Position numbers and translations under genes: made by a program
Source: Desulfobacteraceae bacterium
GTDB taxonomy: Bacteria > Desulfobacterota > Desulfobacteria > Desulfobacterales > Desulfobacteraceae
DNA: 16,405 nt
Direction: 5' to 3'
NCBI GenBank assembly: GCA_003354055.1
Contig: PIVQ01000089.1
Location: 1-16,405 of the forward strand
Notes under the pieces: generated by a model
Database searches by the model: none
What the model was told of the DNA's origin: nothing
Seen by the model: only the letters and a program-made list of their open reading frames with translations
Shown here: one piece after another, positions 1 to 6,571 of the stretch
Layout of the letters: each line of letters opens with the position of its first letter
Position numbering within the stretch: the stretch's first letter is position 1

Positions 1-47
1 TGAAACATAGCTAAGCCAACCTCAGAAGAGCACAGAAAGTCGGGAAG

Positions 48-917
48 ATGGGAAGCTGGTCCCAGGATTTGATCAATAACTCTCTTGAATGGTCTGATGA
101 AGTATACAGCATCTTCAACGTACAGCAGGGAACTGTGTTAACCATTGATCAATTTTTATCTTTCGTGCACCCTGATGACTGTGAATTTGTCTCAGACGCC
201 TGGGACGCGGCGCTCACGGGTGCCCCATATGATATCGAGCACCGTATTCGGAGGAAGGATACTGAAAAATGGGTCCGGGAGATAGCCAAGATTACGTTTG
301 ATAAGGATGGGAAAGCGCTGCACGGGGTTGGTACTGTGCAGGATATTACCAAACTGAAAAATGCCGAAAAAGCCCTCCATGAGGCAAATAAAAAACTTCT
401 GGATATGGCCATGCAGGACGGTCTTACGCAAATTGCAAACCGTCGCAGTTTTGACATAAGGCTAAAAGAGGAATGGCGCAGGATGCTGAGAAAAAAGAAA
501 TCAATATCCCTGATTATCTTCGATGTTGACCATTTCAAGTTCTATAATGATACTTACGGACATCAGGCAGGAGACATTTGTCTCCGGAATATTGCTGATA
601 AAGCAGCAGTGATTTTCAAACGGCCCGGTGACTTTCTGGCTCGCTACGGTGGTGAGGAGTTTGCCGTTATACTGCCGGATACAACCATTGAGGGTGCAAA
701 ATTATTAGCAGAAGAAGTATGCTGTCATATTCATGGGGCCCAAATACGCCATGAAACATCACCGGTCAGCAATTTTGTGACAATTAGTTGCGGTGCTTCA
801 TCTGTGATACCCAATAAATCAACAAGCTTTCAAGTCCTCCTGGAAGTTGCAGATAAGGCGCTTTATTGTGCTAAAGATCAGGGCCGAAATAGAGTGATTA
901 CAAGAGAGCTTAACTAA
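48..917 (+). CDS. PAS-GGDEF diguanylate cyclase, probably N-terminally truncated
   Basis: Predicted to make cyclic di-GMP from two GTP. Residues 1-105 read as the second half of a PAS_3-type sensor domain (GSW near the start, HPDD at 41-44, DITKLKNAEK at the end), followed by a short coiled linker and a GGDEF domain from D124 (DGLTQIANRR). The catalytic loop is GGEEF at 201-205, and an inhibitory I-site RxxD (R192-D195) lies five residues before it, so activity and product inhibition both look intact. The ATG at 48 has no good ribosome binding site. In the same frame upstream, PAS-like sequence continues (ANLRRAQKVGK) and is interrupted by TAA at 12-14, where relatives often have Glu (SEANL). 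The gene may therefore be a longer sensor broken by a nonsense mutation, with this ORF as the remaining or re-initiated part. It ends in tandem TAA-TAG. No link to the pyl genes is evident. Confidence 0.75.
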   Translation: MGSWSQDLINNSLEWSDEVYSIFNVQQGTVLTIDQFLSFVHPDDCEFVSDAWDAALTGAPYDIEHRIRRKDTEKWVREIAKITFDKDGKALHGVGTVQDITKLKNAEKALHEANKKLLDMAMQDGLTQIANRRSFDIRLKEEWRRMLRKKKSISLIIFDVDHFKFYNDTYGHQAGDICLRNIADKAAVIFKRPGDFLARYGGEEFAVILPDTTIEGAKLLAEEVCCHIHGAQIRHETSPVSNFVTISCGASSVIPNKSTSFQVLLEVADKALYCAKDQGRNRVITRELN

Positions 918-975
918 TAGATATCCCTTGTTTAAAGTGGCGTACCATGGTAGGTGCCTGATGACTTGTTCGTGT

Positions 976-997
976 AGTCCCCGGGAAACCGGGGGCT
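976..997 (+). terminator. strong GAAA-loop hairpin between the GGDEF gene and tRNA-Pyl
   Basis: A nine-pair stem (AGTCCCCGG / CCGGGGGCT, one G-T pair) closes a GAAA tetraloop. It lies 59 bases after the GGDEF stop and 33 bases before tRNA-Pyl. No T-run follows, so it is not a textbook intrinsic terminator. It could stop or attenuate upstream transcription, or be a structured leader or processing site for tRNA-Pyl. The stem is certain from the sequence; the role is inferred. Confidence 0.5.
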
Positions 998-1029
998 GCC
1001 GCTTGCTTAACAGGATAAATTTTGTTTGC

Positions 1030-1102
1030 GGAGGGTGGATCGGATGGGATCACACGGACTCTAAATCCGTGCAGCCGGGTGCGACTCCCGGGCTCTCCGC
1101 CA
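1030..1102 (+). tRNA. pylT: tRNA-Pyl (anticodon CUA), amber suppressor
   Basis: Folds as a pyrrolysine tRNA. The acceptor stem is GGAGGGT (1030-1036) with GCTCTCC (1092-1098), followed by discriminator G1099 and an encoded CCA. One base separates the acceptor from a 4-bp D stem (GATC/GATC) with a short six-base loop. The anticodon stem has six pairs (CACGGA/TCCGTG), the variable loop three bases (CAG), and the T arm is CCGGG-7-CCCGG. The anticodon CTA is at 1061-1063. The long anticodon stem, tiny variable loop, one-base junction and reduced D loop are the established peculiarities of tRNA-Pyl and match bacterial versions. It is charged with pyrrolysine by PylSc/PylSn and decodes UAG. It sits 25 bases before pylSn, so co-transcription and 3' processing are likely. 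A weak -10-like GATAAAT at 1014-1020 is the only promoter hint. Confidence 0.97.
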
Positions 1103-1127
1103 TTTTTAATAGAGGTATGGACGCTTC

Positions 1128-1478
1128 ATGGCATTGGAAGAAAATAAAACGGCTCCCCCTAAAAAACGGTTTTACCGCAAAAGGGTTAAGCTCTTTAAAC
1201 TGATCAACAAGATCAAGCTTTGGCCCTCCAGAACCGGCCAGCTACATGGTGTCCGCACCATTGAGGTCATGGGCGATCAGGCAAGACTGGTTACCCACTG
1301 CAACAAGGAATTTCTCATTTCCAACTCCCTGAACAGCAGGGCTGCCAGGTGGCTGAGGAATAAATGGTTTGTAAAGGTCTGCCCGAATTGCGGGGTGCCG
1401 GACTGGAAACTTGAAAAATACTCATCCACCCTGTTCCGCCGTCATCAGGGGTCCCTGTTGACCCAGGAAGATGAATAA
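1128..1478 (+). CDS. pylSn: PylSn, separate tRNA-binding N-terminal domain of pyrrolysyl-tRNA synthetase
   Basis: 116 residues. In methanogens this domain is fused to the catalytic part; in bacteria it is a separate protein that grips the T arm and variable loop of tRNA-Pyl and raises the affinity of PylSc. The zinc ligands of the archaeal domain (H24, C42, C69, C72 in Methanosarcina mazei as I recall that sequence) line up with H40, C58, C85 and C88, with identical spacings of 18, 27 and 3. The LWPSRTGQLH block and the NSLNSRAARWLR block also match. The first 15 residues form a basic extension. An AGAGG at 1111-1115 lies 12 bases before the ATG, a loose fit; the nearer ATG at 1117 is out of frame. 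It follows tRNA-Pyl directly and precedes pylC by 33 bases. Stop TAA. Confidence 0.93.
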   Translation: MALEENKTAPPKKRFYRKRVKLFKLINKIKLWPSRTGQLHGVRTIEVMGDQARLVTHCNKEFLISNSLNSRAARWLRNKWFVKVCPNCGVPDWKLEKYSSTLFRRHQGSLLTQEDE

Positions 1479-1511
1479 ATACAATACCCGTACAGATTCA
1501 GGGAAAAGAAG

Positions 1512-2636
1512 ATGACCGTAACCATTGCCATTATCGGCGGAAAACTCCAGGGAGTTGAGGCGGTTTATCTGGCACACAAAGCCGGCTTTAACACCCTTGT
1601 TATTGATAAAAATCCAGATGCACCGGCAGCAAAACTCTGTGACCGTTTCCTGGAGTTTGCCTTTGAGACGGATGATGTTTTTCCCAAGCAAATCGAAAAA
1701 CCGGATCTTATCCTGCCTGCCATTGAAGACGATGACGTATTGCCCCTGATTCAACGCTGGGCTGTGACTGAAAACATTCCCTTAGCCTTTGATCCGCATG
1801 CCTATGCCATTTCCAGTTCCAAGCTGAAATCCGATGCTATGTTTCAAGCCTTAGGGCTGCCTGCCCCCAAAACATTTCCTGCATGTGAATTCCCTGTGGT
1901 TGTCAAACCGGACCAGGCCAGCGGCAGCGAAGGCGTGGAAATCTTCAATTCAAAGGGCGAGTTTTTATCCCGGTTTCCGGACGGGCAGGGGATCGGGAAC
2001 CGTGTGGTTCAGGAGTATGTGGAAGGCCCGTCCTATTCCATAGAGGTGATAGGATCGCCCGGCCAATACATGCCCCTCCAGGTGACAGACCTGGGCATGG
2101 ATGAGGAGTATGACTGCAACAGGGTCACAGCCCCTACGGATTTGCCGGCAGATCAGATTCGGGAATTTGAAGAGATGGCTGTGGCCATTGCAGAAGAGAT
2201 CCGGCTCAAAGGCATCATGGACGTTGAGGTGATTCTTCACAAAGGAGAGCTGAAACTTCTTGAAATCGATGCCAGACTGCCCAGCCAGACCCCCATGGCA
2301 GTATACTGGTCCACAGGCCTGAACATGGTGGAGATGCTGGCAGCACTTTTTCTTGGTAACCCGTTGCGAAAGCGGTTTAAAGATGAAAGACCCGCCCTGG
2401 TTGAACATATTGAAGTTACAGGGTCAAAAATAAAGTTTTTGGGAGAACACATCATGGGGCAGCACGGCCCATTGCACCTGGAAAAAGATTTTTTCGGGGC
2501 AGATGAAGCAGTTACAAGTTTTGGCGCGGATACAAGCCAATGGGTTGCCACACTGGTTTTTACAGGCCAAACCCCGGATGAAATCGATGAAAAACGAGCC
2601 GCATGTCTGAAAAAGATTTTAAATCATGAAGGATAA
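1512..2636 (+). CDS. pylC: PylC, 3-methyl-D-ornithine--L-lysine ligase
   Basis: 374 residues, normal for PylC. An ATP-grasp enzyme that joins the carboxyl of (3R)-3-methyl-D-ornithine to the epsilon amino group of L-lysine, using ATP, in the middle step of pyrrolysine synthesis. Visible features are an N-terminal Rossmann-like fold with IIGGKLQGVEA at 7-17, the ATP-grasp lysine and flexible glycine loop VVVKPDQASGSEGV (129-142, K132), the strand with metal-binding acids VEVILHKGELKLLEIDARLP (238-257), and the following QTPMAVYW. The start is supported by a purine-rich GGGAAAAGAAG directly before the ATG. It is cytosolic. Its substrate requires PylB, which is not in the window. The stop TAA overlaps the AAGGA ribosome site of pylD, so the two are probably translated from one message. 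Confidence 0.95.
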   Translation: MTVTIAIIGGKLQGVEAVYLAHKAGFNTLVIDKNPDAPAAKLCDRFLEFAFETDDVFPKQIEKPDLILPAIEDDDVLPLIQRWAVTENIPLAFDPHAYAISSSKLKSDAMFQALGLPAPKTFPACEFPVVVKPDQASGSEGVEIFNSKGEFLSRFPDGQGIGNRVVQEYVEGPSYSIEVIGSPGQYMPLQVTDLGMDEEYDCNRVTAPTDLPADQIREFEEMAVAIAEEIRLKGIMDVEVILHKGELKLLEIDARLPSQTPMAVYWSTGLNMVEMLAALFLGNPLRKRFKDERPALVEHIEVTGSKIKFLGEHIMGQHGPLHLEKDFFGADEAVTSFGADTSQWVATLVFTGQTPDEIDEKRAACLKKILNHEG

Positions 2637-2647
2637 GGATCTATAGA

Positions 2648-3481
2648 ATGACACGGTTAAAACATAGCGACATTAGTGAAATTTCGTCCAGCCTGACCCA
2701 ATATGAAGGGAGACTTAGGGCGGCCACGGGAAGATCTTTGCTGGGAATTGCCTGCCATGCCTGTGGCGTGGATGAGGCAGGGATCAAAAACAAAATTAAG
2801 GATTTTTCAATCCATGTCATTCCCGTGACAGCAGGGCAGGGGATCATCACGGATTTCAGCATGACCGTTGTCGCCATTCTCTCCTTTCTGGGGTTTGATG
2901 CCCGTGTAACGGAACAGACAGATGCCTCAGGGATTGCCTCAGCCTATGAAAACAAGGCAGATGCAATCATGCTGGCCGATGATTTAAGGTTTGTGGGTAT
3001 TAATCTTACAACCCGGCAGGTGACGGATAATTCAGACGTTACAGGCAGGGTCTTTGCCGCAGCTTTGGACCTCATGGCAGGTGGGATTAAAGACAAGCAG
3101 GTATTGGTCATGGGATGCGGTCCTGTGGGAGAATCCTCTGCCCGGAGTCTGTTGGAAAGAGGGGCAACGCTGAATTTATATGATACAAATGTTCATGCCG
3201 GCAAGGCCTTGAAACAACAATTACTTAAAGATGCCCAGGGTTCCCCGATTGAGGTTTTGGAGAATTTTCCAACTCGACTATCCGACTATCCCCATATCCT
3301 GGAAGCCACCCCAACGGCCAATACCATCCCGGACAACCTGATCACGGATGAACTGAAGATTGCTGCACCGGGGGTGCCTTTGGGAATATCTGAAATCGGT
3401 TGTTCGCTGCTGACTGATCGCCTGGTTCATGATAAGTTGGAGCTGGGTGTTACAGCCATGGCCGTAGGATTGTTAATTTAA
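2648..3481 (+). CDS. pylD: PylD, pyrrolysine synthase (dehydrogenase)
   Basis: 277 residues. PylD oxidises the lysine-methylornithine conjugate with NAD+ and lets it cyclise to pyrrolysine, the last step of the pathway. The C-terminal half carries a Rossmann NAD site: VLVMGCGPVGESSARSLLE (152-170), then the acidic end of the second strand at D179 (LYDTN). The N-terminal half shows the PylD-type TAGQGIITDFS stretch (61-71) and a matching substrate-domain fold. An AAGGA at 2635-2639 lies 8 bases before the ATG and overlaps the pylC stop. The TAA stop is one base from the ATG proposed for pylSc, indicating translational coupling. No truncation or frame disruption is seen. Confidence 0.95.
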   Translation: MTRLKHSDISEISSSLTQYEGRLRAATGRSLLGIACHACGVDEAGIKNKIKDFSIHVIPVTAGQGIITDFSMTVVAILSFLGFDARVTEQTDASGIASAYENKADAIMLADDLRFVGINLTTRQVTDNSDVTGRVFAAALDLMAGGIKDKQVLVMGCGPVGESSARSLLERGATLNLYDTNVHAGKALKQQLLKDAQGSPIEVLENFPTRLSDYPHILEATPTANTIPDNLITDELKIAAPGVPLGISEIGCSLLTDRLVHDKLELGVTAMAVGLLI

Positions 3482-3482
3482 A

Positions 3483-4343
3483 ATGCCGGAGAAAACCGTG
3501 TCTAACTTAGAATGGACCCAGACCCAGATCCAAAGATTTAAAGACCTTGATATCAATATTGAAGAGATCAAGGCAGATTTTTCAACCCCTGCCCAGCGGA
3601 ATCAGGCATTCCAGAAAATTGAAAAAAAGCAGGTGCGGATCCAGCGGGAAAAGCTTGCCAATCTTTTGATGAAGGATAAAAAAACCGGGATTCAAGCCCT
3701 GAGGGAGCGCCTTGAGCAGACCTTGTTCGACCTGGGATTTACCGGGGTCACCACCCCAACCATCATTACAAAACATGCTTTGAAGCGAATGTCCATTAAT
3801 GAGAATCATCCCTTGACCAAACAGATATTCTGGATCAATGACAAGCAATGCCTGCGCCCGATGCTGGCCCCGAATCTTTATAGCCTGATGCTGGATTTCG
3901 GACGCCTCAAACAGCGTCCCATCCGGTTTTTTGAGATCGGCTCCTGTTTCAGGAAAGAATCCAGCGGCAAGGTCCACGCCAACGAGTTCACCATGCTCAA
4001 CCTGGTGGAAATGGGATTGCCCGCTGACGAGCGGGAGGAACGTCTTGAGGCCTTGGCAAAGGCCGTGATGAAAGCCGCGCTTATAGATGACTATTCATTT
4101 GAAATCGATAAATCCGAAGTTTACGGCGCAACCCTGGATGTGGTGGCAGGACCGGAAAAGACTGAAGTATCCTCCGGCGCCATGGGACCCCACCCCCTGG
4201 ATGCGGCGTGGGGAATCTCAGACACCTGGGTAGGCATGGGATTCGGCCTGGAGCGCCTGCTGATGATTTCAAAATCAGAAAACTCCATCGGCAAATGGTC
4301 TAAAAGTCTGTCCAGCATCGACGGAATTCGGTTAAGCATTTAA
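3483..4343 (+). CDS. pylSc: PylSc, catalytic domain of pyrrolysyl-tRNA synthetase
   Basis: 286 residues from ATG 3483. A class II synthetase that activates pyrrolysine with ATP and charges tRNA-Pyl. Class II motif 2 is at 149-158 (FFEIGSCFRKES) and motif 3 at 252-260 (GFGLERLL). RPMLAPNLY at 125-133 and NEFTMLN at 167-173 are PylRS hallmarks. Compared with M. mazei residues as I remember them, Y306, N346, Y384 and W417 are kept (here Y133, N173, Y214, W249); L309 becomes M136, C348 becomes V175, and the Asp after YG becomes Ala (YGAT, 214-217). An in-frame GTG at 3498 has GGAG seven bases upstream and aligns better with the start of the Desulfitobacterium protein (MSxxWT), so translation may begin there, giving 281 residues. 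Stop TAA. Confidence 0.95.
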   Translation: MPEKTVSNLEWTQTQIQRFKDLDINIEEIKADFSTPAQRNQAFQKIEKKQVRIQREKLANLLMKDKKTGIQALRERLEQTLFDLGFTGVTTPTIITKHALKRMSINENHPLTKQIFWINDKQCLRPMLAPNLYSLMLDFGRLKQRPIRFFEIGSCFRKESSGKVHANEFTMLNLVEMGLPADEREERLEALAKAVMKAALIDDYSFEIDKSEVYGATLDVVAGPEKTEVSSGAMGPHPLDAAWGISDTWVGMGFGLERLLMISKSENSIGKWSKSLSSIDGIRLSI

Positions 4344-4396
4344 GGTATGCACTACATACCGCCTGATATGTGAAATATCGTACCTTGAATTAATTC
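4344..4396. promoter_or_regulatory. cluster of three small palindromes before the MttB homolog
   Basis: Directly after the pylSc stop are GGTATG-5-CATACC (4344-4360), GATAT-5-ATATC (4365-4379) and the perfect GAATTAATTC (4387-4396). The first two have five-base spacers and abut within five bases. They may be operator half-sites for a regulator of the methyltransferase gene, or a weak terminator for the pyl operon. No convincing -35/-10 pair was found. The repeats are seen in the sequence; their function is inferred. Confidence 0.35.
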
Positions 4397-4417
4397 CAGG
4401 ATGGAGGATTTTAGAAG

Positions 4418-5836
4418 ATGCCAAACTTACTGAGCAAAGAAACAATTGAAATCATCTATGAATCAGCCATAGATATCTTAGCAACCATAGGCGTTGAATT
4501 CGATATGGACGAGGCAAGAGAACTATTTAAAAAAAATGGTGCTAAAATAGACGGGAAAAAAGTATTGTTTCCGTCTTCTTTTTTGGCGAAAAACCTGGAG
4601 TTGATGCCAAAGTATAAATATGAACCTGCGAACAAAAAAAGACTGATCGCCGCATCCCCGTTTTCAAATTCACCGATGATTAGAGATGACGTAACCGGAC
4701 AAATAAGGCGTGGTACCATCGGTGATGCCGTTAAAATGTATCAGCTGGCAGAGACTTCTGACCTTTATGAATCTATAAACCCCGGTGTTGTGGATCCGGA
4801 AGGAAATGACAGTGATGATCCGTTCATTGCTCAAGTGGCAATGCTCTTGAAGTATTCCGATAAATGGCCGAGCTTGGGGGTACGCGCCACACAGTCGAAT
4901 ACTAAAAACGGGGATGTCTATACCAGTGCCAAAAGGGCGATACAGCTGATAAAAAAGATAAAAGGGATAAACGCGGATGATAAAAATAATGTAATGAGTC
5001 AGGGGATCTGCCCATTGGCACCTCTATCATATGATGAAGAGAGTTTAATAAATTTAAAGGTCCTGGTGGAGGAAGAGCAGGCAATAACGATTTCTCCCTG
5101 TACTCTATCTTTCATGACCGGACCGGAAAGTCTGATGGGAATCGTCATTCATGACGCTGCCCTTTGCCTGGCCGGAGCGGTTTATGTCCAGCTTCTAAAA
5201 CCTTCGACAGGAGTGAGCTTCAGTAATTTTTCCACGATGACTGATATGCGAACCATGCAGCCGGTATATGCAAGCCCGGAGTATCTCCATGTCCAAATTA
5301 TGTTTTACGAGGTTTGTCGTTATTTTGAAATGAATTGTGTTCTCTGCGGATGTCTTGCCGATGGGACCCGAAATAATTATCAGGCGGGTTTTGAATCATG
5401 TTTAACCTCGATCGCCCCCTACACCATGACCGATGTTGAGGAAATCTGGTGTTATCCGGGTCATATGGCGGCATTTTCCGGGGGAAGTTTTAGAAAACTG
5501 ATATTTGATGAAGAATTATTAATCTATTGTAACCGGATACTTCAGGGCCTTAACCTTTCCATAGATCCGCGGCTTAATGAGAAACTTGCAAAATCCCTTG
5601 ATACAAGAAGTTTTCTTACAATAGGGGATGTCAGTATTTACAGGAGCGAGCAAAGGGTAACTAAAATTTTTGATAAAAGAGGGTTTGATTCCAGCGGTGT
5701 TTCTTCAGAAAATGCAACACATCTTAATGCGGAGAGAGAAATAGCCAAGCGGTGCGCTGAGTATGTTCTTCCGGAGCGCAGTAAAGCACAAAAAGTCCTG
5801 TTACAAAAACACCTGCCGACTCAGTGTAAATATTAG
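4418..5836 (+). CDS. MttB-superfamily (trimethylamine methyltransferase-like) protein without pyrrolysine
   Basis: 472 residues, close to the usual 470-495. The family moves a methyl group from tertiary or quaternary amines to a corrinoid protein. Hallmarks are the N-terminal ILATIGVEFDMDEA-like helix with GAKIDGKKVLFP, the RDDVTGQIRRGTIGDA stretch (89-104), and DMRTMQPVYASPE (276-288), which resembles the family DMRTG...GSPE block. No TAG lies inside the frame. The region where true MttB carries pyrrolysine aligns around residues 345-356 (YPGHMAAFSGG) and is ordinary sense codons, so this belongs with the non-Pyl group (for example glycine betaine methyltransferase MtgB). Substrate unknown; no corrinoid protein or activator is nearby. 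GGAGG at 4403-4407 is 10 bases from the ATG. It ends in TAG, with TAA at 5858-5860; reading through would add pyrrolysine plus seven residues. Codon use is AT-richer than in the pyl genes. Confidence 0.85.
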   Translation: MPNLLSKETIEIIYESAIDILATIGVEFDMDEARELFKKNGAKIDGKKVLFPSSFLAKNLELMPKYKYEPANKKRLIAASPFSNSPMIRDDVTGQIRRGTIGDAVKMYQLAETSDLYESINPGVVDPEGNDSDDPFIAQVAMLLKYSDKWPSLGVRATQSNTKNGDVYTSAKRAIQLIKKIKGINADDKNNVMSQGICPLAPLSYDEESLINLKVLVEEEQAITISPCTLSFMTGPESLMGIVIHDAALCLAGAVYVQLLKPSTGVSFSNFSTMTDMRTMQPVYASPEYLHVQIMFYEVCRYFEMNCVLCGCLADGTRNNYQAGFESCLTSIAPYTMTDVEEIWCYPGHMAAFSGGSFRKLIFDEELLIYCNRILQGLNLSIDPRLNEKLAKSLDTRSFLTIGDVSIYRSEQRVTKIFDKRGFDSSGVSSENATHLNAEREIAKRCAEYVLPERSKAQKVLLQKHLPTQCKY

Positions 5837-5902
5837 AGACATATATCCCTGCCCGTTAAGGGTTTTCCTTTTCTCGCTTTTCCAGCTCTTCTCGCTCCGC
5901 CA

Positions 5903-5931
5903 TTGACACTTTCCCTACCTTCTGGTAGGCT
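5903..5931 (+). promoter_or_regulatory. tetR promoter with overlapping palindromic operator (site 1)
   Basis: TTGACA (5903-5908) and TAGGCT (5926-5931) are 17 bases apart. The perfect palindrome CCTACC-TTCT-GGTAGG (5914-5929) fills the spacer and enters the -10 box, the classic place for a repressor to block polymerase. The ATG at 5938 is only 7 bases after the -10, so the transcript would be leaderless or nearly so, and part of the operator (GGTAGG) would double as a weak ribosome site. A second copy with 14 of 16 bases identical lies at 6520-6535. Confidence 0.65.
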
Positions 5932-5937
5932 GGCGCT

Positions 5938-6501
5938 ATGAGTGATACAAAAAACAATATATTAGATGTGGCAGAAGACCTGATTCAGCGGGTGGGCCTC
6001 AACGCAATGAGCTATAAGCACATCAGTGATGCAGTTGGGATTAGAAAGGCCAGTATCCATCATCATTTTCCTCAGAAAAAGGATATGGTGGATGCCCTGC
6101 TTGAACGGTGCGAAATAACCTATGGAGCTAACTATCGAAAGATTGTTAACGGTAAAGGCTCAGCACCTGAAAAACTGCGGCAAATTGCAAAGGTGTTTGA
6201 GGACGGGGTGGTATCAAGGAAACTCTGCCTGGTGGGGATGATCAGTTCCGACTGCAGCACCCTTGAGGAAAACTCTTGCCTGGTGCTTGAAAAAACGCTC
6301 CAGAGAACCATTGATATTTTTTCAATGGTTTTCATTCAGGGCCGTGAAGAACGTTCTCTTGTATTTCCAGGTGTTTATAAGGATGCGGCGTATGCGTTTT
6401 TCTCTTTTCTGGTGGGGGTTCAAATTGCGGCGCGTGTAAAAGGCGGTGCCGACACATTTGTGGCTGCATCTGAGGTAATTATTTCAAGCTGGGAAGTATA
6501 A
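5938..6501 (+). CDS. TetR/AcrR-family transcriptional regulator
   Basis: 187 residues, the usual size. The N-terminal helix-turn-helix spans about 8-55: ILDVAEDLIQRVG, then SYKHISDAVGIRKASIHHHFPQKKDM, where the HHHF block matches the family's recognition-helix end (normally YYHF or YHHF). The remainder is a helical ligand and dimer domain containing cysteines at about 59, 97, 106 and 114, with no recognisable specificity. As a family, these are mostly repressors released by a small ligand. The matching palindromes in its own promoter and before the next gene suggest that it represses itself and the radical SAM-aldehyde dehydrogenase pair. The ligand may be the aldehyde or its precursor, but that is conjecture. 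Stop TAA, 70 bases before the radical SAM gene. Confidence 0.9.
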   Translation: MSDTKNNILDVAEDLIQRVGLNAMSYKHISDAVGIRKASIHHHFPQKKDMVDALLERCEITYGANYRKIVNGKGSAPEKLRQIAKVFEDGVVSRKLCLVGMISSDCSTLEENSCLVLEKTLQRTIDIFSMVFIQGREERSLVFPGVYKDAAYAFFSFLVGVQIAARVKGGADTFVAASEVIISSWEV

Positions 6502-6507
6502 AATTTC

Positions 6508-6547
6508 ATCATTCGACAGCCTACCTACTGATAGGCAGTCGAATGAT
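6508..6547 (+). promoter_or_regulatory. operator site 2 embedded in a long inverted repeat before the radical SAM gene
   Basis: ATCATTCGAC (6508-6517) pairs with GTCGAATGAT (6538-6547). After one A-A mismatch, GCCTA pairs with TAGGC, leaving an eight-base loop. In the middle, CCTACCTACTGATAGG (6520-6535) matches the tetR-promoter palindrome at 14 of 16 positions. A TTTTA follows the repeat, so as RNA it could also end the tetR transcript seven bases after its stop; a possible -10 (TATAAA) lies at 6550-6555. It is probably operator and terminator or attenuator in one element. Confidence 0.6.
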
Positions 6548-6571
6548 TTTATAAATATAAAGGCTAAAACA

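Noticed and set aside
928..1203. A 91-codon open frame across the tRNA-Pyl gene
   Set aside because: It overlaps a fully folding tRNA and the start of pylSn, and its sequence is not protein-like.
4418..5836. A pyrrolysine-containing MttB
   Set aside because: The whole 472-codon frame has no internal TAG; the only TAG is at the natural C-terminus.
5847..5866. CCC-GTTAA-GGGTTTT as a terminator of the methyltransferase gene
   Set aside because: The stem has only three or four pairs, too weak to call.
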